Shown here in pieces: positions 25,749 through 35,434 of a stretch of DNA of 64,000 nt. The stretch is from positions 1 to 64,000 of the forward strand of contig JAYWFU010000147.1 in assembly GCA_043778625.1 (NCBI GenBank), in the 5' to 3' direction. The notes under the pieces are model-generated. The model made no database searches and had not been told where the DNA came from. It saw only the letters and a list, made by a program, of their open reading frames with translations. Both the position numbers and the translations under genes were made by a program. Numbering within the stretch: the first letter of the stretch is position 1; the number at the start of each line of letters is the position of its first letter. The stretch comes from JACMRI01 sp043778625 (GTDB taxonomy: Bacteria > Bacteroidota > Bacteroidia > UBA4408).

Positions 25749-26489
25749 ATGAGCGATTTAACCGCTATTGATACAACTAAGATTCCGCAACATGTAGCCG
25801 TAATTATGGACGGCAACGGGCGTTGGGCTAAGCAGCGTGGAAAGTTCCGTATTTTTGGGCATAGCAACGCTATTACTGCCGTGCGCTCCACTATAGAAAC
25901 GGCCGCCGAATTAGGTATAAAATACTTAACCCTATACGCATTTAGTACCGAAAACTGGAATCGTCCTCAGGACGAGGTCGGCTCATTAATGTCGCTGCTG
26001 GTAAGTTCATTAGAGAAAGAAATTAAAGGATTGCACAAAAACAATATTAGGTTACTTGCCATAGGTGACACAACTGCAATGCCTATTAAAGTACAAAAAC
26101 AGCTACAGGAGTCTATAGCACTTACCAAAAACAATACGCACATGACTTTGGTGCTCGCCCTAAGTTATAGTTCGCGTTGGGAAATTACTAATGCTATTAA
26201 AAGCATAGCTACTGATGTTAAAAACGGCAAACTAACCACCAACGAAATTAACGACCAATTAATAAGTAATTACTTAACCACAGCCACCATACCCGACCCA
26301 GAATTACTTATTCGCACTAGTGGCGAACATCGAATAAGTAATTTTTTATTGTGGCAATTAAGCTATTCCGAACTTTATTTTACCAACGTACTTTGGCCCG
26401 ATTTTAACCGTGCTGAATTTATTAACGCCCTGCTCGACTACCAAAATCGCGAACGTCGTTTTGGTAAGACCAGTGAACAAATCCAATAA
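25749..26489 (+). CDS. uppS: Isoprenyl (undecaprenyl diphosphate) synthase
   Basis: This 246-residue cis-prenyltransferase makes the C55 lipid carrier for peptidoglycan and surface polysaccharides. The catalytic Asp and phosphate-binding loop lie in VIMDGNGRWAKQRG (about 18-31). LYAFSTENWNRP follows, and the C-terminal RTSGEHRISNFLLWQLSYSE carries the diphosphate-binding arginines. The length is standard. A TATATTTG -7 box lies at 25719-25726, though I see no matching TTG. bamA follows after 52 bases, a common arrangement in this phylum. Confidence 0.96.
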   Translation: MSDLTAIDTTKIPQHVAVIMDGNGRWAKQRGKFRIFGHSNAITAVRSTIETAAELGIKYLTLYAFSTENWNRPQDEVGSLMSLLVSSLEKEIKGLHKNNIRLLAIGDTTAMPIKVQKQLQESIALTKNNTHMTLVLALSYSSRWEITNAIKSIATDVKNGKLTTNEINDQLISNYLTTATIPDPELLIRTSGEHRISNFLLWQLSYSELYFTNVLWPDFNRAEFINALLDYQNRERRFGKTSEQIQ

Positions 26490-26541
26490 AAAAAACGTAT
26501 ATCAATATATTATTATTTATTAAAATAGTTAAATCCAATTA

Positions 26542-29166
26542 ATGACACACTCCTTTATTAAAACACTGTTAGTACTTATTGCCATTGTTTTTTATACAAA
26601 TGCCAACGCACAAATAACCACAATTGGCGGCTCGACTAACGATACGGTAGCTATTAATTTTGTTGAGCCTCGTGAATATGTGTTAGGCGGTATTACTTAT
26701 TCAGGCGCTAAAGATTTTGATCAAGCATTAATACAAAACCTTTCAGGACTAATCATTGGGGAGACGTACAGCATACCTGGTGACAAAATTGCCAAAGCAA
26801 TTGAGGTACTTTGGAAACAACAATTGTTTACTGACATAACCATTACTGCTACCAAAATAGAGGGCGAAAATGTGTTTTTAGATATTCATTTTGAAACCTT
26901 ACCTCGTCTTGCCAAATTTACATTTAAGGGAGTGAAAAAAGGCGATGCAGATGATTTGCGTGAGAAAATAAAACTAGCTCGTGGCAAAATTGTAAACGAA
27001 AACTTAATGCTAAACATCAAAAACAAAACCATTGATTTTTACAAAGACAAAGGTTACTTAGATATTGCTACTGATATTACACAAATTAAAGATACCATAC
27101 AGCGTAACTCAGTTATAATTCAAATAGCGGTGCGCAAGAATAAAAAAATTAAAATTAACGAAATAATATTGGAGGGTAACACTTTATTAAGTGACGGAAA
27201 AATACGCCGTACGCTTAAAGAAACCAAGCGTTATCGTTGGTGGAACGTGTTTAACTCTGCCAAATACAACGAAGAAAATTTTGAAAAAGATAAAGAAAAA
27301 CTCATTGCAAAATACAATGCCAAAGGCTATCGCGATGCCCGCATTGATTTTGATACCGTATACCGTGTAAGTTACAATAGGTTAGATGTGAAAATGCGTA
27401 TTAACGAGGGGCACCAATATTATTTTGGCGATATTGCTTGGTACGGAAATACTAAGCATCCAACTAAACTATTAAACGAAATTGTAGGGATAAAAAAGGG
27501 GGATAAGTTTAACCAAGATTTATTAAATAGTAGAGTAAATATGAGCCAAGATGGGCGTGATGTGTCGTCGTTGTACATGGACGATGGTTACCTCTTTTTT
27601 CAAATACAACCTACCGAAGTAAATATTTACGGCGATACTATTGATTATGAAATGCGTATTAATGAGGGGCGCCAAGCACGCATTAACCATGTAACTATTG
27701 TGGGTAATACCAAAACTAACGACCGCGTAATACTGCGCGAAATACGTACTAAACCAGGTATGTTATTTAGTCGTGCCGATATTATTAGAACTCAGCGTGA
27801 GCTAGCACAGTTGCGTTATTTTAACGAACAAACATTAGGCGTAAACCCTATTCCTAACCCAGCTAATGGTACAGTTGATATTGAGTATACGGTGGAAGAA
27901 AAATCGAGCGATCAAATACAACTTTCAGGCGGATATGGGGCTAATCGTTTAATAGGTACACTAGGTTTATCACTAGGTAATTTCTCGACCTATAATTTTT
28001 TTAAAGCCAAAAGTTGGACCCCAATACCAGCAGGCGATGGGCAAAGTTTAAGTATTCAAGCCTCTACCAGTGGAGCGTATTATAGTACAGCTAGTATTTC
28101 GTTTACTGAACCTTGGTTAGGTGGCAAACGGCCTAATGCGTTTAGTACCTCGTTGTTTTGGAATATTTACAATCCTACAGGTATTACCCGCAGAGTTAAT
28201 TCGGAAGCATTTAGTCAATTAGCTACAATAGGTAGTAGTATTGGCTTGGGTAAACGTTTAAAAGTACCTGATGATTATTTTCAATTGTATCAAGATGTAT
28301 CGTGGCAACACTACACATTAACCAATTACGCCAATCCTATATTTAACGACCCTGCACGCACCCGCAATGCCGATGGAGTACTAAAAGACATAATACATAT
28401 TGCCAATAACATAAGCTATGGCGCAACGTTATCAAGGTCGTCAGTGGAGGGCGGAACAATATTTCCTACGGGCGGTTCTTCGTTTAAATTATCAGTACAG
28501 CTTACACCTCCATACTCGCTATTACGTAGCGCAGCTAAAAATACGGAGTTAGTAAGTAAAACTGAGCAATACAAATGGAGCGAATACCATAAGTGGAAAT
28601 TTACTGCCCAGTGGTACACCAAAGTAATAGGTAAGTTCGTGCTTAATACCAAGGCTGGCTTTGGGGTATTGGGTTATTATAATAATGCTATTGGTCAATC
28701 GCCGTTTGAACGTTTTAGTTTAGGAGGTGCGCCATTGTCGGGTAATTTTAGTTTATTTGGGTCAGAAACAGTGTATTTACGTGGCTATACAGATTACGGA
28801 TTAAATAAAAATGCGGATAGAACACAAACTGGTACTGCGGTAGTTAAATACACTGCCGAACTACGCTACCCAGTAGTACTTAGCCCACAAGCATCAGTGT
28901 TTGCACTAGCGTTTTTAGATGCGGGTAACAACTGGTTTAAGTTAAAAGATTTTTCGCCGTTTGATGTTAAAAAAGGCGCTGGAGTTGGCATTCGTGCTAT
29001 GATACCTGCCTTAGGTATGATAGGCTTAGATTATGGGTTTAATTTAGATAACGCAACAGCCGACCCACTTAATTACAACCATAAACCAGCATTTAAAAGC
29101 CTAGATGGATTAGTGGGTAAAGGACATTTCCATTTTACATTAGGCGCTAATCTAGGCGATTTGTAA
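26542..29166 (+). CDS. bamA: Outer-membrane protein assembly factor BamA
   Basis: This 874-residue Omp85 protein inserts beta-barrels into the outer membrane. A signal peptide (MTHSFIKTLLVLIAIVFYTN) precedes five POTRA domains (about 45-440), with repeats such as ITYSGAKDFDQALI, EIILEGNTLLSDGKIRRTLK and VTIVGNTKTNDRVILREI. A 16-strand barrel follows, containing the conserved loop-6 VRGF-like site as LRGYTDYGL and ending FHFTLGANLGDL. Two Skp-like chaperone genes follow on the same strand, so uppS-bamA-ompH-ompH is one envelope-biogenesis run. Confidence 0.95.
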   Translation: MTHSFIKTLLVLIAIVFYTNANAQITTIGGSTNDTVAINFVEPREYVLGGITYSGAKDFDQALIQNLSGLIIGETYSIPGDKIAKAIEVLWKQQLFTDITITATKIEGENVFLDIHFETLPRLAKFTFKGVKKGDADDLREKIKLARGKIVNENLMLNIKNKTIDFYKDKGYLDIATDITQIKDTIQRNSVIIQIAVRKNKKIKINEIILEGNTLLSDGKIRRTLKETKRYRWWNVFNSAKYNEENFEKDKEKLIAKYNAKGYRDARIDFDTVYRVSYNRLDVKMRINEGHQYYFGDIAWYGNTKHPTKLLNEIVGIKKGDKFNQDLLNSRVNMSQDGRDVSSLYMDDGYLFFQIQPTEVNIYGDTIDYEMRINEGRQARINHVTIVGNTKTNDRVILREIRTKPGMLFSRADIIRTQRELAQLRYFNEQTLGVNPIPNPANGTVDIEYTVEEKSSDQIQLSGGYGANRLIGTLGLSLGNFSTYNFFKAKSWTPIPAGDGQSLSIQASTSGAYYSTASISFTEPWLGGKRPNAFSTSLFWNIYNPTGITRRVNSEAFSQLATIGSSIGLGKRLKVPDDYFQLYQDVSWQHYTLTNYANPIFNDPARTRNADGVLKDIIHIANNISYGATLSRSSVEGGTIFPTGGSSFKLSVQLTPPYSLLRSAAKNTELVSKTEQYKWSEYHKWKFTAQWYTKVIGKFVLNTKAGFGVLGYYNNAIGQSPFERFSLGGAPLSGNFSLFGSETVYLRGYTDYGLNKNADRTQTGTAVVKYTAELRYPVVLSPQASVFALAFLDAGNNWFKLKDFSPFDVKKGAGVGIRAMIPALGMIGLDYGFNLDNATADPLNYNHKPAFKSLDGLVGKGHFHFTLGANLGDL

Positions 29167-29225
29167 CGTTTTGGCACAATACTTGAAAAGAGCGCACAAC
29201 GTTTAACTTAATACTAACATCTATC

Positions 29226-29765
29226 ATGAAAAAAATATTTTTGACCGCAGCATTAATAGCTACTACAGGCGTAGTAAGTATTGCACAAAAATTCGCTTAT
29301 GTAGATAGCGAATATATATTAGGGCAAGTGCCCGATTACAAAACGGCACAAGGGCAATTAGATGCACTAAGCTTACAATGGCAAAAAGAAGTGGAAACCA
29401 AATATGCTGATATTGATAAAATGTACAAAGCCTATCAAGCAGAGCAAGTGCTATTATCTGAAGATATGAAAAAAAAGCGTGAAGACGATATTATAACCAA
29501 AGAAAAAGAAGCTAAGGACATACAGAAAGCACATTTTGGAGTAGAGGGCGATTTATTTAAAAAACGTCAAGAATTAGTAAAACCAATACAAGACAAAATA
29601 TATAGTGCTATAAAAGAATTGGCCGAAAAAACACAATTATCAATAATATTTGACAAGGGTACAGAGCTAAATATGATATATGCCAATGCAAAATATGACA
29701 AAAGTGATGAGGTATTGGTATTAATGGGCTATAAGAAAAAAGCAAGTACCGTTGATAAAAAATAA
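29226..29765 (+). CDS. OmpH/Skp-family periplasmic chaperone, first copy
   Basis: This 179-residue protein has a signal peptide (MKKIFLTAALIATTGVVSIA) and the OmpH start KFAYVDSEYILGQVPDYK. A long helical tentacle region rich in K, E and Q follows (50-130), then the beta segment LSIIFDKGTELNMIYAN. Skp-type trimers hold unfolded outer-membrane proteins and hand them to BamA, whose gene is 59 bases upstream. A second family member follows, which allows subfunctions or hetero-trimers; that last point is inference. Confidence 0.92.
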   Translation: MKKIFLTAALIATTGVVSIAQKFAYVDSEYILGQVPDYKTAQGQLDALSLQWQKEVETKYADIDKMYKAYQAEQVLLSEDMKKKREDDIITKEKEAKDIQKAHFGVEGDLFKKRQELVKPIQDKIYSAIKELAEKTQLSIIFDKGTELNMIYANAKYDKSDEVLVLMGYKKKASTVDKK

Positions 29766-29817
29766 ATTTTATATTTGACAAAAAATAAATTATAAATAAA
29801 AACAAACCATAACCAAA

Positions 29818-30384
29818 ATGAACAAAATAGTAAACGCAACATTAGCATTAGTAGTAGCAGCGACATCAATAGCTAGCGCACAAAAAATTGGACACGTAAA
29901 TAGCAACGATATATTGTTGTTAATGCCTGAACGTAAAGCTGCCGAAAGCACTATACAAAACGAAGCCAAGCAGTTAGAAACTCAAATGGGAACATTAAAC
30001 ACGGAGTATCAAGCTAAAGTACAAGACTATCAAGCTAAGGAAAAAGAGATGACAGAGATAGTAAAACAAGACAAACAAAAAGAAATAGTTGACTTAGAGG
30101 AGCGCATTAAATCGTTTCAACAAACTGCACAAGAATCATTACAAAAAAAGGAGCAAGAATTACTAGCGCCAATGATGGAAAAAGCACGTAAAGCAATACA
30201 AGATGTAGCTAAAGAAAATGGTTTTAAATACATTTTGGATACAGCATCAGGCAACGTATTATACTCTGAAGCTAGCGATGATGTACTAGGAATGGTTAAA
30301 AAGAAATTAGGTATTGATGCAGCAGCAGTTGCACCATCAACACAGCCTAAGCAAGCACCAGCTAAAACAGCACCTCGTAAATAA
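29818..30384 (+). CDS. OmpH/Skp-family periplasmic chaperone, second copy
   Basis: This 188-residue paralogue of the previous gene has signal peptide MNKIVNATLALVVAATSIASA and start KIGHVNSNDILLLMPERKAA. A coiled helical region with QDYQAKEKEMTEIVKQDKQK and the closing FKYILDTASGNVLYSE complete the domain. It adds a Pro/Ala/Lys-rich tail (APSTQPKQAPAKTAPRK) absent from the first copy. A perfect 26-bp-arm terminator follows at once, so it closes the uppS-bamA run. Confidence 0.92.
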   Translation: MNKIVNATLALVVAATSIASAQKIGHVNSNDILLLMPERKAAESTIQNEAKQLETQMGTLNTEYQAKVQDYQAKEKEMTEIVKQDKQKEIVDLEERIKSFQQTAQESLQKKEQELLAPMMEKARKAIQDVAKENGFKYILDTASGNVLYSEASDDVLGMVKKKLGIDAAAVAPSTQPKQAPAKTAPRK

Positions 30385-30400
30385 TTAAATAAGTTATTTC

Positions 30401-30452
30401 ATAACGCAGAAACTCCCGCTAATCAATTGATTAGCGGGAGTTTCTGCGTTAT
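30401..30452. terminator. Long perfect palindromic terminator
   Basis: The 26-base arms, including ACTCCCGCTAATCAA, are exact reverse complements with no spacer, and ATAAAAAA follows. It lies 17 bases after the second Skp-like gene. Confidence 0.85.
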
Positions 30453-30541
30453 AAAAAACAGTAATCAATACAAAAAGAATAACGGTAAACGACTACCTAT
30501 TTATTTAACTCATTACCTTTAGACTACTTAATAAATAAAAC

Positions 30542-30572
30542 TTGAATATTAACTCTATTTTTTGTATTTTCG
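30542..30572 (+). promoter_or_regulatory. Promoter of the glycogen synthase gene
   Basis: TTG (30542-30544), 20 bases, then TATTTTCG (30565-30572) is one base from the TAnnTTTG consensus. The start codon is 39 bases further. Confidence 0.5.
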
Positions 30573-30610
30573 CATTTATATAAATTAAATTACATATCCA
30601 AAGGAATATT

Positions 30611-31441
30611 ATGAAAAAAGCGAAAGTATTGTTTGTGTCGTCGGAAATTATGCCTTACACTCCCGAAAGTACCATTGCCAAAATAGCGAGAGAATTACCA
30701 CAATATACGCAAGAACGCGGCAAGGAAATGCGTTCGTTTATGCCTAAATATGGCAATGTTAATGAGCGTCGCAATCAATTACACGAAGTAATTCGCCTAT
30801 CGGGAATGAACATCATTATTGATGACCGAGATCATCAACTTATTATAAAGGTAGCCTCCATACAATCAGCACGTATGCAGGTATATTTTATTGATAACGA
30901 CGAGTTTTTTAAACGCAAATTTGACTTAGTAGATGAAGCGGGTAAGCATTTTGTTGATAACGAGGAGCGCGCCTACTTTTTTTGTAGAGGCGTGTTAGAA
31001 ACCGTAAAAAAATTAGGTTGGAATCCCGATGTAATTCATTGCCATGGCTGGATGGCAGCTCCAATGGGGTTGTTAGTTAAAAAAGCATATAAAAACGACC
31101 CGTTATTTAGTAATGCTAAAATAGTATATAGCGTGTATGATGATAATTTCCCTACTGCATTTAGTACTGAGTTTGCTACTAAAATACAAATGCCAGGTAT
31201 TACCAAAGACGATGTAAAACACCTAAAAGACCCTACGTTTGTTAACGTTACAAAAATGGCTATTCAGCATGCCGATGCAATAATTATAGGTGCCGAAAAT
31301 ATTGATGCAGATTTAGTAAAACATATCAAAGCCGTTGAAAAAGACAAGCCAGTATTAGCCTACCAAGACCCAAGTAATTATTTAGCTGCTTACAACGAAT
31401 TTTACGATACGCTATTAGTAGAAGAAGAGGTGTTGAGTTAA
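30611..31441 (+). CDS. Single-domain glycogen/starch synthase
   Basis: This 276-residue protein matches only the N-terminal (GT5) half of glycogen synthases: VLFVSSEIMPYTPESTIAKI at the start, then the acceptor-domain DVIHCHGWMAAPMGLLVKKA. Full enzymes have about 470 residues with a second Rossmann domain that binds ADP-glucose. This short form is widespread in Bacteroidota and normally sits, as here, just before a DUF4270 gene and glmS, so it is a conserved variant and not a truncation. The usual KxGGL loop near the N-terminus is replaced by TIAKIAREL. Whether it makes glycogen alone is uncertain. Confidence 0.85.
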   Translation: MKKAKVLFVSSEIMPYTPESTIAKIARELPQYTQERGKEMRSFMPKYGNVNERRNQLHEVIRLSGMNIIIDDRDHQLIIKVASIQSARMQVYFIDNDEFFKRKFDLVDEAGKHFVDNEERAYFFCRGVLETVKKLGWNPDVIHCHGWMAAPMGLLVKKAYKNDPLFSNAKIVYSVYDDNFPTAFSTEFATKIQMPGITKDDVKHLKDPTFVNVTKMAIQHADAIIIGAENIDADLVKHIKAVEKDKPVLAYQDPSNYLAAYNEFYDTLLVEEEVLS

Positions 31442-31482
31442 CTACAAAGAAATTTTTACACACACTATTTCATTATTTTAGT

Positions 31483-31522
31483 ACGGAGTTTTTAATAATT
31501 AAAACTCCGTTTTATTTTTTTA
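31483..31522 (+). terminator. Intrinsic terminator after the glycogen synthase gene
   Basis: A 10-bp stem (ACGGAGTTTT with AAAACTCCGT) and an 8-base loop are followed by TTTATTTTTTT. It separates the synthase from the DUF4270 gene ten bases later, so the latter needs its own promoter or read-through. Confidence 0.7.
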
Positions 31523-31532
31523 AACTAAGTTT

Positions 31533-32816
31533 ATGCGCATATTTATTTCATTATTTATTAGTACTTTATTTATAACAAGTTGTAAAAAAAATAGTGGCTT
31601 AGCCGTTGATGAAATTCCTGGCGGACAGCAAATTGGGGCCAATTTATTTAACTGCACTAATGTTAAAGTAAAAACAATGTGGGCTTCGGATACCTTAGCC
31701 ACTAATGGCACACCACAAACATTACTAGGTACTACTGTTGATGCCGATTACGGCATAACCACCAGTAGTATTATTGCGGCTTATGAAATTGATAAAACCA
31801 AAATTGCGCAACTCAGTTTGCCAAAATACTCACGTGTAGGCGATATTAGCTTGTATCTCAAAATAGAAAATATTTACGGTAGTAACTATACCAACGGCGA
31901 CAGTATGTTGGTAACGGTGTATAAAAGCAATACTGAATTTGCATCAAAAATTTATAACGCTACTTCATTTAATCCTTATACCACTACACCCGCTTTAGTA
32001 GTATACAATGGTTACATTCATTTTAATTTAGATAAAAAAGTAAGTTATGCGGGTGCCGACACCACTGAAGCATTAGTTAAGATACAATTAAACGGTACGG
32101 CATTAGATAATTATTTACAAACTAACGATGTAAATGGTGTAGCCACTACCAACTACGATGTAGCCTCGTTTTATAAAAACATAGTAATAGTGCCAGTAGC
32201 AAGCGCCAAAAACTTTATAGCTAAGGTAAACATGCTTAATACTTTTTCGAGTGTTGTGTTACGAATAGATTCAGCTAATACAATTAAAAACTATATTATT
32301 ATAAAACCTACTGCATTAACAGTGTATGCACATAATATTATTAATGATAAAAATATAAGCGCACCAATTACTCAATCGGTTACCAATACTGATAGTTCAG
32401 TGGCATACATGCAGGGCGGAGTAAGCCGAGCAAAACTATTTTTTAGTGAATTAAGTATATTAAGTGACAGTGGAAATTTATTAATAAATACAGCCAAGTT
32501 AAGTGTAACGCCTAGTATTAACAACACTTACGGTCCTGCGGCAACTTATAATTTAGGTTACTTAATGCCTAATGGCAGTGTAATAGCGTTAAAAGATTTG
32601 TTGTACGAATCTGCCGCTTATTTTGATGGTGTGTACAATGCAGCCACTAATACAATTAGTTTTAATATAGCACGTCATGTACAAGAGGTAGTTAGTAAAA
32701 AACTACCTAACTACCCTATTGTGTTGGTGTCGTCTTTACAAGCAATAAATCCTAATATTACTAAATTAACGGCAAGCAACGTTAAATTAAACATAACCTA
32801 TACAAAAATAAAATAA
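31533..32816 (+). CDS. DUF4270 family lipoprotein
   Basis: This 427-residue protein starts MRIFISLFISTLFITSC, with Cys17 as the lipidation site. The mature part is a large beta-rich domain, with LAVDEIPGGQQIGANLF early and repeated STxxxAAY-type strands. The family is restricted to Bacteroidota and lies between glycogen synthase and glmS in most of them, which is what I see here. Function is unknown; the position suggests cell-envelope sugar metabolism. It is followed by glmS after four bases, so the two are coupled. Confidence 0.82.
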   Translation: MRIFISLFISTLFITSCKKNSGLAVDEIPGGQQIGANLFNCTNVKVKTMWASDTLATNGTPQTLLGTTVDADYGITTSSIIAAYEIDKTKIAQLSLPKYSRVGDISLYLKIENIYGSNYTNGDSMLVTVYKSNTEFASKIYNATSFNPYTTTPALVVYNGYIHFNLDKKVSYAGADTTEALVKIQLNGTALDNYLQTNDVNGVATTNYDVASFYKNIVIVPVASAKNFIAKVNMLNTFSSVVLRIDSANTIKNYIIIKPTALTVYAHNIINDKNISAPITQSVTNTDSSVAYMQGGVSRAKLFFSELSILSDSGNLLINTAKLSVTPSINNTYGPAATYNLGYLMPNGSVIALKDLLYESAAYFDGVYNAATNTISFNIARHVQEVVSKKLPNYPIVLVSSLQAINPNITKLTASNVKLNITYTKIK

Positions 32817-32820
32817 TAAT

Positions 32821-34659
32821 ATGTGTGGAATAGTAGCATACATAGGCAACAGAGAAGCCTATCCAATAGTAATGAAAGGCTTACGACGCCTAGAGTACAG
32901 AGGGTATGATAGTGCAGGTATTGCCTTAATTGATAAAAAACTTACCGTGTACAAATGCAAGGGTAAAGTAGATGATTTAGAAAAATACATTGGCACCCAA
33001 AACACTCATGGGCTAGTAGGTATAGGGCATACACGCTGGGCTACACATGGTGTACCTAACGATGTAAATGCGCACCCGCACTACTCGCAGCACAAAGATT
33101 TAACAATAATACATAACGGAATTATTGAAAATTACGATGCAATTAAAAAAGCATTAACGCTGCGTGGGCACACATTTACAAGCGATACCGACACCGAGGT
33201 ACTAATACACCTAATTGAAGATATACACAACAACGCCAAGGTTAGTTTGGTAGAAGCTGTGCGTCTTGCACTTAACGAAGCTGTGGGAGCTTATGCCATT
33301 GTTATTTTATCGAAAGATAATCCTAACCAACTAATTGCGGCACGTAAATCGAGCCCATTGGTTATTGGTATTGGTACTGACGAATTCTTCTGTGCATCAG
33401 ACGCTACCCCTATTGTTGAGTATACTAAAAATGTAGTATATTTAAATGATGAGGAAATAGCTGTAATAAACCGTGGTGAAGAATTAAAAATTATTACTAC
33501 CAAAAATATTGCTAAAACACCTTATGTGCAAGAGCTTGAACTAAACATTGAAGCTATTGAAAAAGGAGGGTACGAGCATTTTATGCTAAAAGAAATATTT
33601 GAACAACCACGATCTATTCGCGACAGTATTAGAGGGCGAGTACTAGTTGACCAAGGCTTAATAAAATTAGGAGGTATAACTGAATATGCGCAAAAAATAG
33701 TAAACGCCAAACGTATTATTATTATTGGTTGTGGTACTAGCTGGCACGCTGGCTTAGTGGGCGAATATTTAATTGAAGACTTGGCACGTATACCTGTAGA
33801 GGTAGAGTATGCGTCGGAATTTAGGTACCGCAACCCTATTATTAACGAAGATGATGTGGTAATAGCAATATCGCAAAGTGGCGAAACGGCAGATACACTT
33901 GCAGCTATTGAATTAGCAAAATCAAAAGGGGCGTTGGTATATGGTATTTGTAACGTAGCGGGTTCGAGCATTGCACGTACTACGCACGCAGGCTCATACA
34001 CACACGCAGGCCCTGAAATTGGTGTAGCAAGTACCAAAGCATTTACAGCACAGGTAGCCATACTTACTGCGTTTGCACTAAGCGTGGCAAAACAACGTGG
34101 TACTATCACCGAAAGCCGTTACCATCAATTACTTACAGAATTAGATACCGTACCCGAACTAGTACAAAAAGTATTATTACAAAGCGATAAAACAAAAGAG
34201 ATAGCTACAATTATGAAAGACGCTCCTAACTGTTTGTATTTAGGGCGAGGATATAGCTTTCCTGTAGCATTAGAGGGAGCACTAAAATTAAAAGAAATTT
34301 CGTATATACATGCAGAGGGTTATCCAGCTGCCGAAATGAAACACGGCCCAATAGCCCTAATTGACGAAGAAATGCCCGTAGTAGTAATAGCTACCAAGGG
34401 CGCTAACTATGAAAAAGTGATAAGTACAATACAAGAAATAAAAGCGCGCAAAGGAATTATAATTGCCATTGTAACTGAGGGAGATAACCATGCTGTGCAC
34501 CTTGCTGACCATAGCATAGCAATACCCGAAAGCGACGACTGCCTTGTACCTATTATAAGTGTAGTACCACTACAATTATTAAGCTATTACATAGCTGTAA
34601 TGCGTAATTGTAACGTGGATCAACCACGCAACTTAGCTAAGAGTGTAACAGTAGAATAA
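32821..34659 (+). CDS. glmS: Glutamine-fructose-6-phosphate aminotransferase
   Basis: This 612-residue enzyme makes glucosamine-6-phosphate from fructose-6-phosphate and glutamine, the first step to UDP-GlcNAc for peptidoglycan and LPS. The catalytic Cys2 opens MCGIVAYIGN, with GHTRWATHG and the amidotransferase domain to about 225. Two SIS isomerase domains follow, with GCGTSWHAG and SQSGETADT, then YLGRGYSFPVALEGALKLKE. The C-terminus QPRNLAKSVTVE is canonical. There is no leader with room for a glmS ribozyme, since DUF4270 ends four bases earlier. Confidence 0.98.
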   Translation: MCGIVAYIGNREAYPIVMKGLRRLEYRGYDSAGIALIDKKLTVYKCKGKVDDLEKYIGTQNTHGLVGIGHTRWATHGVPNDVNAHPHYSQHKDLTIIHNGIIENYDAIKKALTLRGHTFTSDTDTEVLIHLIEDIHNNAKVSLVEAVRLALNEAVGAYAIVILSKDNPNQLIAARKSSPLVIGIGTDEFFCASDATPIVEYTKNVVYLNDEEIAVINRGEELKIITTKNIAKTPYVQELELNIEAIEKGGYEHFMLKEIFEQPRSIRDSIRGRVLVDQGLIKLGGITEYAQKIVNAKRIIIIGCGTSWHAGLVGEYLIEDLARIPVEVEYASEFRYRNPIINEDDVVIAISQSGETADTLAAIELAKSKGALVYGICNVAGSSIARTTHAGSYTHAGPEIGVASTKAFTAQVAILTAFALSVAKQRGTITESRYHQLLTELDTVPELVQKVLLQSDKTKEIATIMKDAPNCLYLGRGYSFPVALEGALKLKEISYIHAEGYPAAEMKHGPIALIDEEMPVVVIATKGANYEKVISTIQEIKARKGIIIAIVTEGDNHAVHLADHSIAIPESDDCLVPIISVVPLQLLSYYIAVMRNCNVDQPRNLAKSVTVE

Positions 34660-34700
34660 ACCGCTACAGAATAAAACATATAACATAACTAACAACAATA

Positions 34701-35411
34701 ATGGCTGCATACCAACTCAAAACAATAGTAGTAGATGACGATGCACTACAACGCAAAATACTAAAGCATTGTGTAACAAGTACTCCATTTTTAGAGTTTG
34801 TTGGCGAAGCAAGCAATGCAGTTGAGGCACTCGAGCTGTTGGATACGCAACGGGTCGATGTCGTGTTTTTAGACGTTATGATGCCTCAAATGACAGGCAT
34901 AGAACTCATAGAAAGCATGAGGCATGCACCACAAGTAGTGCTAGTTACTGCTGACGCACGCCATGCAGCCAAAGCTTACGAGTTAAATGTTATAGATTAT
35001 TTAGTAAAACCTGTTGATTTAGCAAGGTTTACAATAGCTGCTAATAAAGTTAAATTTAGTTACGAGGCTAATAAACATTTGCAAGAAAGCAATTATGTAT
35101 TAGTTAAAACAGAGGGGGCAATTATTAAACTGTTTGTAAAAGACATTTTATACGTAGAAGCCCTTGCCGATTATGTAATACTATATACTACCACCAAACG
35201 CCATACTGTACTATCAACAATGAAGGGTATGGAGGAAAAATTAGGCAAAACTGATTTTATGCGCACCCATCGCTCTTTTATAATTAATGTAAATAAAATT
35301 GCATCAATGGAGCCTGGCGTAATTAAGTTATTAGAGGTAGATGTAGAAATACCAATAAGTAGAAGCTACAACGATGAGGTAAAACTCAAAATAAAAACAA
35401 TGAATGAGTAG
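34701..35411 (+). CDS. LytTR-family response regulator
   Basis: This 236-residue protein has a receiver domain (1-120) with acidic DDD near 13-15, phosphoacceptor Asp in VVFLDVMMPQMTG and the Lys of IDYLVKPVDLARF. A LytTR DNA-binding domain (135-236) follows, with DILYVEALADYVILYTTTKR and FMRTHRSFIINVNKI. Such regulators pair with membrane histidine kinases of the LytS type, but no kinase gene adjoins. The gene is 41 bases after glmS and overlaps the long open frame of the next gene. Confidence 0.93.
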   Translation: MAAYQLKTIVVDDDALQRKILKHCVTSTPFLEFVGEASNAVEALELLDTQRVDVVFLDVMMPQMTGIELIESMRHAPQVVLVTADARHAAKAYELNVIDYLVKPVDLARFTIAANKVKFSYEANKHLQESNYVLVKTEGAIIKLFVKDILYVEALADYVILYTTTKRHTVLSTMKGMEEKLGKTDFMRTHRSFIINVNKIASMEPGVIKLLEVDVEIPISRSYNDEVKLKIKTMNE

Positions 35412-35434
35412 TGGGGGAGAGTTTTACTATAATT

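Noticed and set aside
32817..32820. glmS ribozyme before glmS
   Set aside because: The gap after the DUF4270 gene is four bases, so there is no room for a leader RNA.
33522..34109. 195-codon minus-strand frame
   Set aside because: Antisense of glmS, with no family resemblance; glmS is unmistakable.
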